Shown here piece after piece: positions 25,019 to 33,356 of a stretch of 64,000 bases of DNA. The notes below the pieces were generated by a model. It was not told where the DNA came from. It saw nothing but the letters and a program-made list of their open reading frames with translations, and did no database searches. Location of the stretch: assembly GCA_016868855.1 (NCBI GenBank), contig VGFP01000001.1, forward strand, positions 248,001-312,000, given 5' to 3'. The DNA comes from Bacteroidota bacterium (lineage in GTDB: Bacteria; Bacteroidota; Bacteroidia; Chitinophagales; Chitinophagaceae). The translations under genes were made by a program, and so were the position numbers. Positions within the stretch are counted from its first letter, which is position 1. Each line of letters opens with the position of its first letter.

Positions 25019-25885
25019 CTATAATATCATTTTTTCAATAGGCACTACCAAAATTCCCTCAGCACCTGCTTTTTTCAATTGCTCGATCTTCTCCCAAAAT
25101 TCATCCTCGCTCAACACGCTGTGAACGCTGCTCCATCCCGACTCAGCCAGTGGTAAAACAGATGGGCTTTTCATGCCAGGTAGCAATGAGATGATCTCTG
25201 AAAGCTTTTCATTGGGCGCATTCATAAGCACATACTTGTTCTTCTTGGCCTTTTTTACAGCCCTGATTCTGAATAGTAGTTTTTCTAAAATTGTTTGTTG
25301 GTGTTTGTTCAACTGATTATTGGAAATCAAAACAGCCTGAGATTCTAGCAAAACTTCCGCTTCTTTCAATCCATTCATAAACAATGTACCTCCGCTGCTC
25401 ACCAAATCGACAACTGCATCCGCTAAACCGATGCCGGGTGCTATTTCAACAGAACCACTGATTTCATGCACAGTAGCATTGATATTGTTTTTTTTCAGGT
25501 AACCAGCAACAATGACTGGATAGCTGGTTGCAATGCGCTTGCCCTCGAGCGTAGAAGCCCCTTCGTAAGCGACTGTTTTTGGTAGGGCGATGGAAAGTCG
25601 GCATTTTCCGAAGCCCAATGCCTCGATGGTCTGGACATTCCGATTTTTTTCAGCCAGCACATTTTGGCCAACAATGCCAAGATCTGCCACACCATCTTCC
25701 ACATACTCAGGGATGTCATCATCCCTCAGAAAAAAAACTTCTATTGGAAAATTGTCAGAAACAGTTCTGAGCCGGTCTTTTACATTGCGCAGTTCAATTC
25801 CGCATTCTTTGAGCAAAGCAATTGAATCCTCAGAGAGTCTCCCTGACTTTTGAATGGCTATTTTCAGTATCGGTTCGTTGTGCAT
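25019..25885 (-). CDS. hisG: ATP phosphoribosyltransferase, long form
   Basis: 288 aa. The N-terminal catalytic domain has IQKSGRLSEDS and the PRPP-type region LVSSGGTLFMNGL. The extra C-terminal ~80 residues (NAPNEKLSEIISLLPGMKSPSVLPLA) form the ACT-like regulatory domain of the long HisG form, which is feedback-inhibited by histidine and needs no HisZ. It catalyses the first step of the pathway. Its transcription is preceded by a leader peptide and terminator (attenuator) at 25900-25989. Confidence 0.97.
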   Translation of the reverse strand: MHNEPILKIAIQKSGRLSEDSIALLKECGIELRNVKDRLRTVSDNFPIEVFFLRDDDIPEYVEDGVADLGIVGQNVLAEKNRNVQTIEALGFGKCRLSIALPKTVAYEGASTLEGKRIATSYPVIVAGYLKKNNINATVHEISGSVEIAPGIGLADAVVDLVSSGGTLFMNGLKEAEVLLESQAVLISNNQLNKHQQTILEKLLFRIRAVKKAKKNKYVLMNAPNEKLSEIISLLPGMKSPSVLPLAESGWSSVHSVLSEDEFWEKIEQLKKAGAEGILVVPIEKMIL

Positions 25886-25899
25886 TGTATTCTTTTTTA

Positions 25900-25929
25900 A
25901 AATAAAAAAGGCTTACCAAAGGCAAGCCT
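25900..25929 (-). terminator. his attenuator terminator
   Basis: Minus strand AGGCTTGCC-TTT-GGTAAGCCT (25929-25909) followed by TTTTTATTTT, just before the hisG start. Its 5' arm and loop (25916-25928) can instead pair with 25951-25964 in the leader: CCAAAGGGTGAGCC with GGCTTGCCTTTGG. That is an antiterminator. Confidence 0.9.
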
Positions 25930-25953
25930 GTATAATGTACATACAATAATGGC

Positions 25954-25989
25954 TCACCCTTTGGGAAAGAAATGATGATGATGATGCAT
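25954..25989 (-). CDS. hisL: his operon leader peptide (MHHHHHFFPKG)
   Basis: The eleven codons ATG-CAT x5-TTC-TTT-CCC-AAA-GGG-TGA are placed between the his promoter and the attenuator terminator. Five consecutive His codons sense charged tRNA-His. A ribosome that reaches the stop covers 25951-25964, so the terminator can fold. One that stalls on the His codons leaves that strand free to form the antiterminator. It uses the same principle as the enterobacterial hisL, with a shorter peptide and only two competing structures visible. Confidence 0.9.
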   Translation of the reverse strand: MHHHHHFFPKG

Positions 25990-26011
25990 GTTTAATATTG
26001 GTGACATGTGT

Positions 26012-26019
26012 CAAAGGTA
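26012..26019 (-). promoter_or_regulatory. -7 element TACCTTTG of the his operon
   Basis: Exact TAnnTTTG; a TTTTG -33 element lies at 26040-26044 with a 20-base spacer. The leader ATG is 23 bases downstream of the element's end. Confidence 0.7.
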
Positions 26020-26054
26020 AGATTCAAAAACATAATAGCCAAAACAGAAAATGA

Positions 26055-26062
26055 TTACTTTC
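26055..26062 (+). promoter_or_regulatory. -7-like element TACTTTCG before the GH16 gene
   Basis: One mismatch to TAnnTTTG and only 4 bases between it and the ATG at 26067. If it is used, the mRNA would have almost no leader. Confidence 0.3.
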
Positions 26063-26066
26063 GGGC

Positions 26067-26867
26067 ATGAAAAAACCGATTGCTGTCAATCTACTCCATG
26101 CACTTGTTTGCATTGTTCTTTTTGCATCACCAACTGCCATACAAGCCCAATGGAAATTGGTATGGAGCGATGAATTCAACAAAGAGGGACTCCCAGACCC
26201 CAGCAAGTGGGGTTATGATGTAGGTGGACATGGATGGGGCAACAACGAGCTCCAGTTTTATACCCAATCCAGAAAAGAAAATGCCAGGATTGAAAACGGA
26301 AAACTCATCATAGAGGCACATCGAGAACCAATGGAAGGAAAAGAGTATACCTCAGCCCGACTTGTTACGCGTGATATTGCCACATGGTCAAGCGGAAAAA
26401 TTGAAGTCAGTGCAAAACTGCCATCTGGTCTTGGTACTTGGCCAGCGATTTGGATGCTGGCGAATACCCATCCCCTCAAATGGCCGGATGATGGTGAAAT
26501 AGACATCATGGAACATGTTGGATACGACCAAGGCACTGTACACGCATCGGTCCATACCAAAAAGTACAATCATATTATAGGAACACAAAAAACCGACAAG
26601 ATATCTGTAATTGATTGCTCTGAAACTTTTCATCGCTATCAAGTAGAGTGGAACAATGACAGCATCAGCATTGGAATAGACGACAACTATTATTATTCTT
26701 TCAAAAATGAGAAAACCGGATACGATGCTTGGCCATTGTCTAATAAGTTTTATCTGCTGCTGAATCTAGCTGTGGGCGGAAACTGGGGTGGACAAAAAGG
26801 AGTTGCCAAAGATGTTTGGCCGAGGAGAATGGAAGTTGATTATGTACGTGTTTATCAAAAGAAATAA
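26067..26867 (+). CDS. glycoside hydrolase family 16 beta-glucanase, exported
   Basis: 266 aa. The signal peptide (residues 1-~27, ending IQAQ) precedes a single GH16 jelly-roll domain with WSDEFN at its start and the catalytic signature DGEIDIMEHVG (about 143-153, nucleophile and acid/base Glu). LNLAVGGNWGG and a final VDYVRVYQKK are the usual family features. It probably cleaves beta-1,3- or mixed-linkage glucan (laminarin-like) outside the cytoplasm; subfamily 3 is likely. It is divergent from the his operon and 12 bases before the M1 peptidase. Confidence 0.92.
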   Translation: MKKPIAVNLLHALVCIVLFASPTAIQAQWKLVWSDEFNKEGLPDPSKWGYDVGGHGWGNNELQFYTQSRKENARIENGKLIIEAHREPMEGKEYTSARLVTRDIATWSSGKIEVSAKLPSGLGTWPAIWMLANTHPLKWPDDGEIDIMEHVGYDQGTVHASVHTKKYNHIIGTQKTDKISVIDCSETFHRYQVEWNNDSISIGIDDNYYYSFKNEKTGYDAWPLSNKFYLLLNLAVGGNWGGQKGVAKDVWPRRMEVDYVRVYQKK

Positions 26868-26879
26868 AAAATCTGCTTT

Positions 26880-28796
26880 ATGAAAATTGAATTAACCATG
26901 CTGGGGCTCTTAATCAGCCTGATCTCTTTTGCACAAACAGACAGATGGCAACAACATGTCAATTATAAAATGGATGTGACAGTTGATGCAGAAAAAAACC
27001 TAATCAACGGAAAACAAAAACTTGAGTATACCAACAACTCTCCTGATACATTGCATGTCATCTACTATCATTTGCACTGGAATGCATTTCAGCCTGGAAG
27101 CATGATGGATGAAAGAAGCCAGCATCTTGGGAAAAAAAGTGTAACGGGACGACCTGATTGGGATCAGCGTGTGAGAGATCGAATTTCCAATTTGCAGCCA
27201 AATGAAATCGGCTATCAGAGAGTTAGCAATCTGAAAGTAAATGGTGTCAAGCAAAAAATAACTGAATACGAAACCATATTGAAGGTAACATTGACAAAGC
27301 CAATTCTACCAAAAACAAAAGCCCTGATTGAATTGGATTTCGAGGCGCAGGTCCCGGTACAAATCCGCAGAAGCGGCAGAGACAATGCAGAGGGTGTTCG
27401 GTTCAGTATGGCTCAATGGTATCCAAAATTATGTGAATACGACAGAAGCGGATGGCATCCAACGCCTTATGTTGCAAGAGAATTTTATGGTGTTTGGGGC
27501 GATTTTGAAGTGAACATTAAAATAGACAGCTCATTCACCATTGCTGCAACGGGATATCTTCAAAATCCCCAAGAGATCGGCCATGGATATCAATCAGCTG
27601 CTCTTCCATTCAAACCTGGAAAAGAGAAAATGTTGAATTGGAAATTCAAAGCGCCCAATGTGCATGATTTCGTTTGGGCAGCAGATCCCGGCTACATCCA
27701 CAAAAGCAAACAAATCAGAAAGGGACTCGTGTTGCATTCATTTTACAAAATAGATGAATCAATGCTTGGAAAACAATACGATGCCATGCCTGCAAGGATG
27801 AAGGAGAGAATGACCAAGAATGATTTCATCAATAATTACAGAATGGAATGGGAGAATGTACTTGACTTCGCTGCAAAGGCTGTCCCCTACATGGACAGTC
27901 ACTACGGAGAGTATCCCTACAAACAATACTCTTTCATTCAGGGTGGTGACGGCGGTATGGAATATCCCATGGCTACCCTGTTGAAAGGCGCCGGCAAAGG
28001 GGTGACGATTCATGAATTCATGCACAGCTGGTATCAGATGATATTGGGCACCAATGAGTCGTTGTATGCGTGGATGGATGAGGGTTTCACCAGTTGGGCT
28101 GAAGCCAATGTAAACAATTACCTTGAAAACTTTAAAGACAGCCTTCCTCACAAGTCGGCATATGATGCCATCATAGCATTGTCTAAAACCAGTTACAATG
28201 AGCCTCTGACAACCCACTCAGACCAATACAGCAGCAATGCTGCATACAGCATCAACGCGTATTCAAAAGGAGAAGTTTTTCTTGAACAACTGGGATATAT
28301 TGTAGGTGCTGATGTACGCGACAGCATCCTCATCAAATATTTTAACACCTGGAAATTCAAACATCCGGACGTGACTGACTTTATCAGGGTCGCTGAAAAG
28401 ACGAGTGGAATCCAACTGGACTGGTACAAAGATTTTTTTGTGAATACTTCCAAGACCATCGAGTATGCGATAGACAGCTTGTGGGAAGTGAATGGCAAGA
28501 TGCAAATCAGGTTTAAAAACAATGGCACCATGCCCATGCCATTGGATGTTGAACTGAGTTTCAAGGACGGTTCCAAAGAAATTGTTTACATCCCACAATA
28601 TTTGATGTTTGGCGAAAAACAAAATGAGTCACCCGCTGTTAAAAGAACAGTTGGTCAACCATGGAAATGGACCCATCCCACATATACCATCGCAGTAGAT
28701 CGTAAACTCTTCGATTTAAAAAAAGCAGAAATTGATCCACTTCAAAGAATGGCAGATACAGAGAGAAAAAACAATGTGCTTGTACTCAATTGGTAG
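26880..28796 (+). CDS. M1 family zinc metallopeptidase, exported
   Basis: 638 aa with a short signal peptide (to FAQ). The N-terminal beta-sheet domain includes LHVIYYHLHWNAF. The catalytic domain has the exopeptidase motif GGMEYPMATL, the zinc motif HEFMH (about 377-381) and the third ligand Glu about 19 residues later in WMDEGFTSWAE. It removes N-terminal amino acids, probably in the periplasm. The C-terminal ~120 residues are beta-rich. It is likely cotranscribed with the GH16 gene and the proline dehydrogenase 12 bases downstream. Confidence 0.93.
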   Translation: MKIELTMLGLLISLISFAQTDRWQQHVNYKMDVTVDAEKNLINGKQKLEYTNNSPDTLHVIYYHLHWNAFQPGSMMDERSQHLGKKSVTGRPDWDQRVRDRISNLQPNEIGYQRVSNLKVNGVKQKITEYETILKVTLTKPILPKTKALIELDFEAQVPVQIRRSGRDNAEGVRFSMAQWYPKLCEYDRSGWHPTPYVAREFYGVWGDFEVNIKIDSSFTIAATGYLQNPQEIGHGYQSAALPFKPGKEKMLNWKFKAPNVHDFVWAADPGYIHKSKQIRKGLVLHSFYKIDESMLGKQYDAMPARMKERMTKNDFINNYRMEWENVLDFAAKAVPYMDSHYGEYPYKQYSFIQGGDGGMEYPMATLLKGAGKGVTIHEFMHSWYQMILGTNESLYAWMDEGFTSWAEANVNNYLENFKDSLPHKSAYDAIIALSKTSYNEPLTTHSDQYSSNAAYSINAYSKGEVFLEQLGYIVGADVRDSILIKYFNTWKFKHPDVTDFIRVAEKTSGIQLDWYKDFFVNTSKTIEYAIDSLWEVNGKMQIRFKNNGTMPMPLDVELSFKDGSKEIVYIPQYLMFGEKQNESPAVKRTVGQPWKWTHPTYTIAVDRKLFDLKKAEIDPLQRMADTERKNNVLVLNW

Positions 28797-28807
28797 TATT
28801 GACATAA

Positions 28808-30028
28808 ATGAAATCGAGGATGTTGAATTTCAACGATACTGAGAAGGCATTTGCCTACAAAACAGATCAGCAACTGAAAAAAGCAAGGTTCCTTTTTGGA
28901 ATCATGCAATTCAATGGATTGGTTAAACTCGGAACGATCCTTACTCCTTTTGCCCTGAAAATTCACCTGCCCATCAAAGGCATTATCAAGAACACGCTTT
29001 TTGAACAGTTTGTCGGTGGCACATCACTTGAAGCATCCTCAGCTGTAATCAGCATGTTGGAAAATCAAAAAGTAGATGTCATTCTTGATTATGGTGTAGA
29101 GGGCGGAGAATATGATGATGGTAGATATGATGCAGCATTGGAAGAATTCGTCAAGGTAATTCGTTTTGCAGCCACCAAGAAAAATGCACCGTTTATCAGC
29201 GTAAAGCTAACCGGACTCGCTTCCACCAAATTATTATCCAAGCTGAACCTGAATGCTTACGAAGTATCTGAATTTGTATCAGACCAAAGAATGAATGAAA
29301 AATTAGCCTTGCTTGATGTGCATGAAAAAGCGGCTTGGGAAAAACTAGTAAAAAGAACCGAGAAAATATGTTCGATAGCGAGTGAATTGGGTTTGGGAAT
29401 CATGATCGATGCAGAGGAAACTTGGATCCAGGATCCCATTGATCATATTGCATTGAAGATGTCCAGAAAATTCAATCAAAAGAAATCAGTTGTATACAAT
29501 ACTTTACAATTTTACAGGCATGACAGGATAGCTTTCATGCAGGCAGCCTACCAGGACAGCCTGGATCATGGATATCAACTTGCAGTCAAAATTGTGAGAG
29601 GTGCGTATATGGAAAAAGAAAGAGCAAGAGCAGAAAAATTACAATACAGATCCCCTATTCATATCAACAAAGAGGCAGTTGACAAGGATTACAATGAGGC
29701 CATTGATTTTCTCATCCAACACCATACAACGTGTTCTGTCATTGTTGCCTCTCACAATGAAAATAGTACTCTGAAGGCAGTACAACTATCCATACAGGAA
29801 AATGCCCAAGATGCACTGCATTTTTCTCAATTGTATGGAATGAGTGATAACCTGACTTTTAATTTGGCTTCTGATGGCTACCATGTGTCCAAATACCTTC
29901 CATTCGGACCAGTGGAGGAAGTTATTCCCTACCTCTTGAGAAGGGCACAAGAAAACAGCTCGGTAGCAGGTCAAACCAGCAGGGAATTGTCATTGATCCG
30001 AGAAGAATGTAAAAGAAGAGGTATTTAG
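28808..30028 (+). CDS. proline dehydrogenase
   Basis: 406 aa, FAD-dependent beta/alpha-barrel of the single-domain type. Recognisable are ISVKLTGLAS, the active-site strand LGIMIDAEETW, YNTLQFYRHDR, LAVKIVRGAYMEKER and the C-terminal YLLRRAQENSSV with the substrate-binding R-R pattern. It oxidises proline to pyrroline-5-carboxylate; the P5C dehydrogenase is not next to it. An alternative start is M5 at 28820 (MLNFNDTEKAF), which matches usual N-termini slightly better. Confidence 0.93.
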   Translation: MKSRMLNFNDTEKAFAYKTDQQLKKARFLFGIMQFNGLVKLGTILTPFALKIHLPIKGIIKNTLFEQFVGGTSLEASSAVISMLENQKVDVILDYGVEGGEYDDGRYDAALEEFVKVIRFAATKKNAPFISVKLTGLASTKLLSKLNLNAYEVSEFVSDQRMNEKLALLDVHEKAAWEKLVKRTEKICSIASELGLGIMIDAEETWIQDPIDHIALKMSRKFNQKKSVVYNTLQFYRHDRIAFMQAAYQDSLDHGYQLAVKIVRGAYMEKERARAEKLQYRSPIHINKEAVDKDYNEAIDFLIQHHTTCSVIVASHNENSTLKAVQLSIQENAQDALHFSQLYGMSDNLTFNLASDGYHVSKYLPFGPVEEVIPYLLRRAQENSSVAGQTSRELSLIREECKRRGI

Positions 30029-30105
30029 TCCCAATTTGTAATTACAATGCTTACGTATAAATACTGAATAGCTCAAAAACAACTTTTGTGGGAGTATGTT
30101 TTTTT

Positions 30106-30113
30106 TAACTTTG
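30106..30113 (+). promoter_or_regulatory. promoter TTTG-N17-TAACTTTG
   Basis: -33 TTTG at 30085-30088 and an exact -7 TAACTTTG, 71 bases before the response-regulator ATG. This leaves a leader of about 65 bases. Confidence 0.6.
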
Positions 30114-30183
30114 GATATCCAAACATGCAACATTTTTTATAGGTTGGAAATCCACTAAATTCTATGATCCAAAATAAGCTTCC

Positions 30184-30828
30184 ATGACAAAAAAAGTGAG
30201 AATTATCATCGCTGATGATCATTTATTGATTGCTGAGACATGGGCAACGCTTATCAACTTGGATCCAGAGTTCGAGGTTGTCAAAGTGTATGACAATACG
30301 AAAACGATGATCGACGAGATCACGGAGATACTTCCTGATGTTGCCATTCTTGACATCAACATCAATCCATTTTCAGGCATCGAGGCGACTACAATGATCA
30401 AAAAGCTCGCACTTGGAACCAAGATCATCGGGGTATCAATGCACAACCAACCATCTTTTGCCAAAAAGATGATCCGCAATGGTGCAACGGGTTATGTAAC
30501 AAAGAACTCATCCAAATTGGAGATGTATGATGCCATCCGATCTGTGATGAAAGGTGAAAAATTCATCTGTGCAGAAATTCAACGGAACATCACCAATCAA
30601 TTATTGGTTGAAGAAGAAGATAACAAGCTCAGCAAGTTGACTGAAAGAGAAATTGAGATCATCAAGCTGATCAAAAACGGTTCGACCAATAAGGAAATTG
30701 CTGAAACATTGTTCCTCTCACCTAGAACGGTTGAGACGCACAGGGCCAGGATTTTAAAGAAACTGGGACTCAAAAATTCACTCTCATTGGTGAAATACAT
30801 CAATGAGTCGTTTCTGGACCTATACTAA
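30184..30828 (+). CDS. NarL/LuxR-family response regulator
   Basis: 214 aa. The receiver domain (about 4-120) has the acidic pair in ADDH, the phospho-acceptor Asp in DVAILDIN (about 54-58), the Thr/Ser switch in GVSMHN and a lysine in VTKNSS. The C-terminal LuxR-type HTH (about 150-214) reads LTEREIEIIKLIKNGSTNKE, then IAETLFLSPRTVETHRARIL. It should bind DNA as a dimer after phosphorylation. No histidine kinase gene is next to it, so its partner lies elsewhere. Confidence 0.95.
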   Translation: MTKKVRIIIADDHLLIAETWATLINLDPEFEVVKVYDNTKTMIDEITEILPDVAILDININPFSGIEATTMIKKLALGTKIIGVSMHNQPSFAKKMIRNGATGYVTKNSSKLEMYDAIRSVMKGEKFICAEIQRNITNQLLVEEEDNKLSKLTEREIEIIKLIKNGSTNKEIAETLFLSPRTVETHRARILKKLGLKNSLSLVKYINESFLDLY

Positions 30829-30836
30829 CGGGTAAA

Positions 30837-32162
30837 TTATTCCCCCCAAATATTGTCTTTTCCCTGGAGCCAATCCTTTACCAGATTGGTTGTGACTGAT
30901 TTTGGTCTCTCCAATGGCATGGCAAGCGCTCTGTCCCAACACAAACTTGCCAAAACACCCAATGCCCTGCTTACACCGAAAAGCACGGTATAGAATTCAT
31001 ATTCAACCATGCCATAATGAACCAGTAAAGCTCCGCTGTGTGCATCAACATTTGGCCATGGATTCTTGACCTTTCCAAGTCCATTTAAAATATCCGGAAC
31101 AGTTTCATAAATCCTCCAAACAGTTTGCACCAAAGCATCATCCGGCATGTGTTTCTTTCCAAATTCCATCTGGGCTGTAAAACGTGGATCGGTTTTTCTG
31201 AGAACAGCATGTCCATAGCCGGGAACAACTTTTCCTTCAGAGAGTGTTTTTTTAACGTATTCTGCAATTTGATCTTTGGAAGGAAGATCGACCCCAAGAG
31301 CCTCTCTCATTTCAAAAATCCATTTTATAACTTCCTGATTTGCAAGTCCATGTAAGGGTCCAGCTAAACCATTCATTCCTGCAGAAAAACTGAGGAAAGG
31401 ATCACTCAAAGCAGATCCAACCAGATGGGTAGTATGTGCTGAAACATTTCCACCCTCATGGTCTGCATGGATGGTCATGTATAAACGCATCAATTCTTTG
31501 AATCCCTCTGACTCATATCCCATCATGTGGGCAAAATTACCTGCCCAGTCCAACAACCCATTCGGCTCGATATGTTCTCCGTTTCTGTATTTTCTTCTAT
31601 AGATATATGCTGCGATGCGAGGCAACCTTGATATCAAATCCAACGAATCGTCAAATGTCGCATCCCAATAATCCTTTTTGCTCATCCCTGCCGCATAGGA
31701 TTTGGCGAAATGACTTCCATTTTGGAGGGCCATGATTCCAACAACGAACATGGTCATTGGATGAGAAGAAACAGGCAATGCTTCGATGGTATCAAACACA
31801 TAGTTAGGTACATGTGAGCGTCTCTGCAATGTAGCTGTGATCAAATCTGCTTCTTCTTGTGAGGAAAGCTCCCCTAGCAACAGCAAGTGGAAAAGCGCCT
31901 CTGGGAGTGGTTCATCACCGCCAGGAGCTTTTGGAAGCTTTTCTTTTAGTTCCGGTATGGAATATCCCCTGAATCGGATGCCCTCATTAGCATCCAGCAA
32001 GGATGTTTCTGTAACGAGTCCTGTCATACCACGCATCCCCTGATAAATTTGAGCCAGGGTGACTTCACCAATTACCTTGTTACCATGCTCTTTGAGCATT
32101 TGTTTGATTTCAGCACCTACTTCGTCGGCTTTTTGCTTGAATCTTTCCTTTATCAGGTCCAT
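30837..32162 (-). CDS. gltA: citrate synthase
   Basis: 441 aa from the ATG at 32162 (MDLIKERFKQ); the frame is open up to 32219, but a promoter-like TAACTTTA at 32201-32208 lies in that extension. Active-site residues: His in HADHEGGN, His in AGPLHGLANQEV, and Asp in RKTDPRF. VPGYGHAVLRKTDPR is the family signature. It has the look of the eukaryote-like (type I) enzymes, including LLDANEGIRFRGYSIPE, rather than the NADH-regulated proteobacterial type. It catalyses the entry step of the TCA cycle. Confidence 0.95.
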   Translation of the reverse strand: MDLIKERFKQKADEVGAEIKQMLKEHGNKVIGEVTLAQIYQGMRGMTGLVTETSLLDANEGIRFRGYSIPELKEKLPKAPGGDEPLPEALFHLLLLGELSSQEEADLITATLQRRSHVPNYVFDTIEALPVSSHPMTMFVVGIMALQNGSHFAKSYAAGMSKKDYWDATFDDSLDLISRLPRIAAYIYRRKYRNGEHIEPNGLLDWAGNFAHMMGYESEGFKELMRLYMTIHADHEGGNVSAHTTHLVGSALSDPFLSFSAGMNGLAGPLHGLANQEVIKWIFEMREALGVDLPSKDQIAEYVKKTLSEGKVVPGYGHAVLRKTDPRFTAQMEFGKKHMPDDALVQTVWRIYETVPDILNGLGKVKNPWPNVDAHSGALLVHYGMVEYEFYTVLFGVSRALGVLASLCWDRALAMPLERPKSVTTNLVKDWLQGKDNIWGE

Positions 32163-32200
32163 GGAAAAAGAATAAGGGTTACGATTGAATTTTGGAGTCG

Positions 32201-32208
32201 TAAAGTTA
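32201..32208 (-). promoter_or_regulatory. -7-like element TAACTTTA of citrate synthase
   Basis: One mismatch to TAnnTTTG, 39 bases upstream of the ATG at 32162. It argues against the longer reading frame start at 32219. Confidence 0.35.
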
Positions 32209-32254
32209 AAGCAAAGCATGCTAGTCTGCTTAACTAAAAAGGGAAAAACTTGGA

Positions 32255-33337
32255 TTATTTAGGAGCTTTTACATATATACGCCATGCGACATATGCAAAA
32301 ACCATGTTAGGTATCCATGCAGCCAAGTAGGGATTCAAATCGCCTTTGGTTGAAAAGATGGTCGAGAATCTGTCAAAAAGGATAAAAACTGCACATACAA
32401 GCAATCCAATCGCAAGGTGTATTCCACTCCCACCCCTGATTTTTCTGAAGGAAATCAATGCTCCAATAAGGGTCAGCACCAAAACGGAAAAAGGAGTGGC
32501 CATTCGATGTGCATTCTCCATTTCCAGCTCCTTGATGGTTTCAGAGCCCCTGAGACGTTCCTTTTGAATCCTTTTCAACAATGCGGGTGTTTCCATTCTT
32601 GTTTGTATGAACCGATCAAAATAGAGATCGTTCGGGTCGAAAGGGAATTTTTTATACGATTCGTAATTGAAACTCACCTGCTCATCTAAGCCGTTGATGG
32701 TTCTTTCAACTACACCTGTCAGTTTCCATTTTTTTCTTGTCGTGTCCCAGGAAATATTATCAGCACGCAGGTTATAAACCAACTTGTTGTCTTTCACTGT
32801 CTCCAAAAAAAAAGTACCTCCCATTTTAGCAGTTGTGTCGTAATACCTCATACCTGCATAACTGAAAGAATCGATCCTCATATACACACCATTGCTTGGA
32901 GTGCTGGTGAGCATATTGGGCATGTATTTTATTTCAAATGTAGTCCGGATCGTGTTGGCACGGGGGATGATATAGGCATTGGAAAAAAAGAGCAAGAGAG
33001 AAAGCATGATGCCTCCAATCCAGTAGGGACGCATGAGTCTATGGAGACTTACCCCTGAAGACAGAACAGGAATAAATTCCGACCTGTTTGCCATTTTGGA
33101 GGTGAAGAATATCACCGAAATAAAAACAAAGAGCGGAAAAAGCAACGCAACGATATGAGGAATGAAACCAATATAATAAGTGAAAAAAATCTGCTCTGAG
33201 GTGAGTCCGGATTTTGCAAAATCATCCGTATGTTCAGAAATATCAACTACCGTGCTGATCAAAGTAAGCAAGAGGACAGAAAAAAAGAATGTCCGCAGAA
33301 AATTTTTCAGGATATACCAATCGATCTTGCTCAACAT
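32255..33337 (-). CDS. LptF/LptG family permease
   Basis: 360 aa. The N-terminus IDWYILKNFLRTFFFSVLLL and the order three helices, large periplasmic jelly-roll-like domain (about 120-270), three C-terminal helices are those of YjgP/YjgQ proteins. These subunits form the inner-membrane part of the LPS transporter LptB2FG, which moves lipopolysaccharide toward the outer membrane. Bacteroidota members are often found as single scattered genes, as here. A TACTTTTG -7 element ends 7 bases before the ATG. Confidence 0.9.
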   Translation of the reverse strand: MLSKIDWYILKNFLRTFFFSVLLLTLISTVVDISEHTDDFAKSGLTSEQIFFTYYIGFIPHIVALLFPLFVFISVIFFTSKMANRSEFIPVLSSGVSLHRLMRPYWIGGIMLSLLLFFSNAYIIPRANTIRTTFEIKYMPNMLTSTPSNGVYMRIDSFSYAGMRYYDTTAKMGGTFFLETVKDNKLVYNLRADNISWDTTRKKWKLTGVVERTINGLDEQVSFNYESYKKFPFDPNDLYFDRFIQTRMETPALLKRIQKERLRGSETIKELEMENAHRMATPFSVLVLTLIGALISFRKIRGGSGIHLAIGLLVCAVFILFDRFSTIFSTKGDLNPYLAAWIPNMVFAYVAWRIYVKAPK

Positions 33338-33344
33338 ATCCCTG

Positions 33345-33352
33345 CAAAAGTA
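33345..33352 (-). promoter_or_regulatory. -7 element TACTTTTG of the LptF/G gene
   Basis: Exact TAnnTTTG, with only 7 bases between it and the ATG at 33337, so the transcript would be leaderless or nearly so. Confidence 0.5.
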
Positions 33353-33356
33353 TCAT

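Noticed and set aside
27759-28217. 152-aa minus-strand ORF
   Set aside because: Shadow of the M1 peptidase gene.
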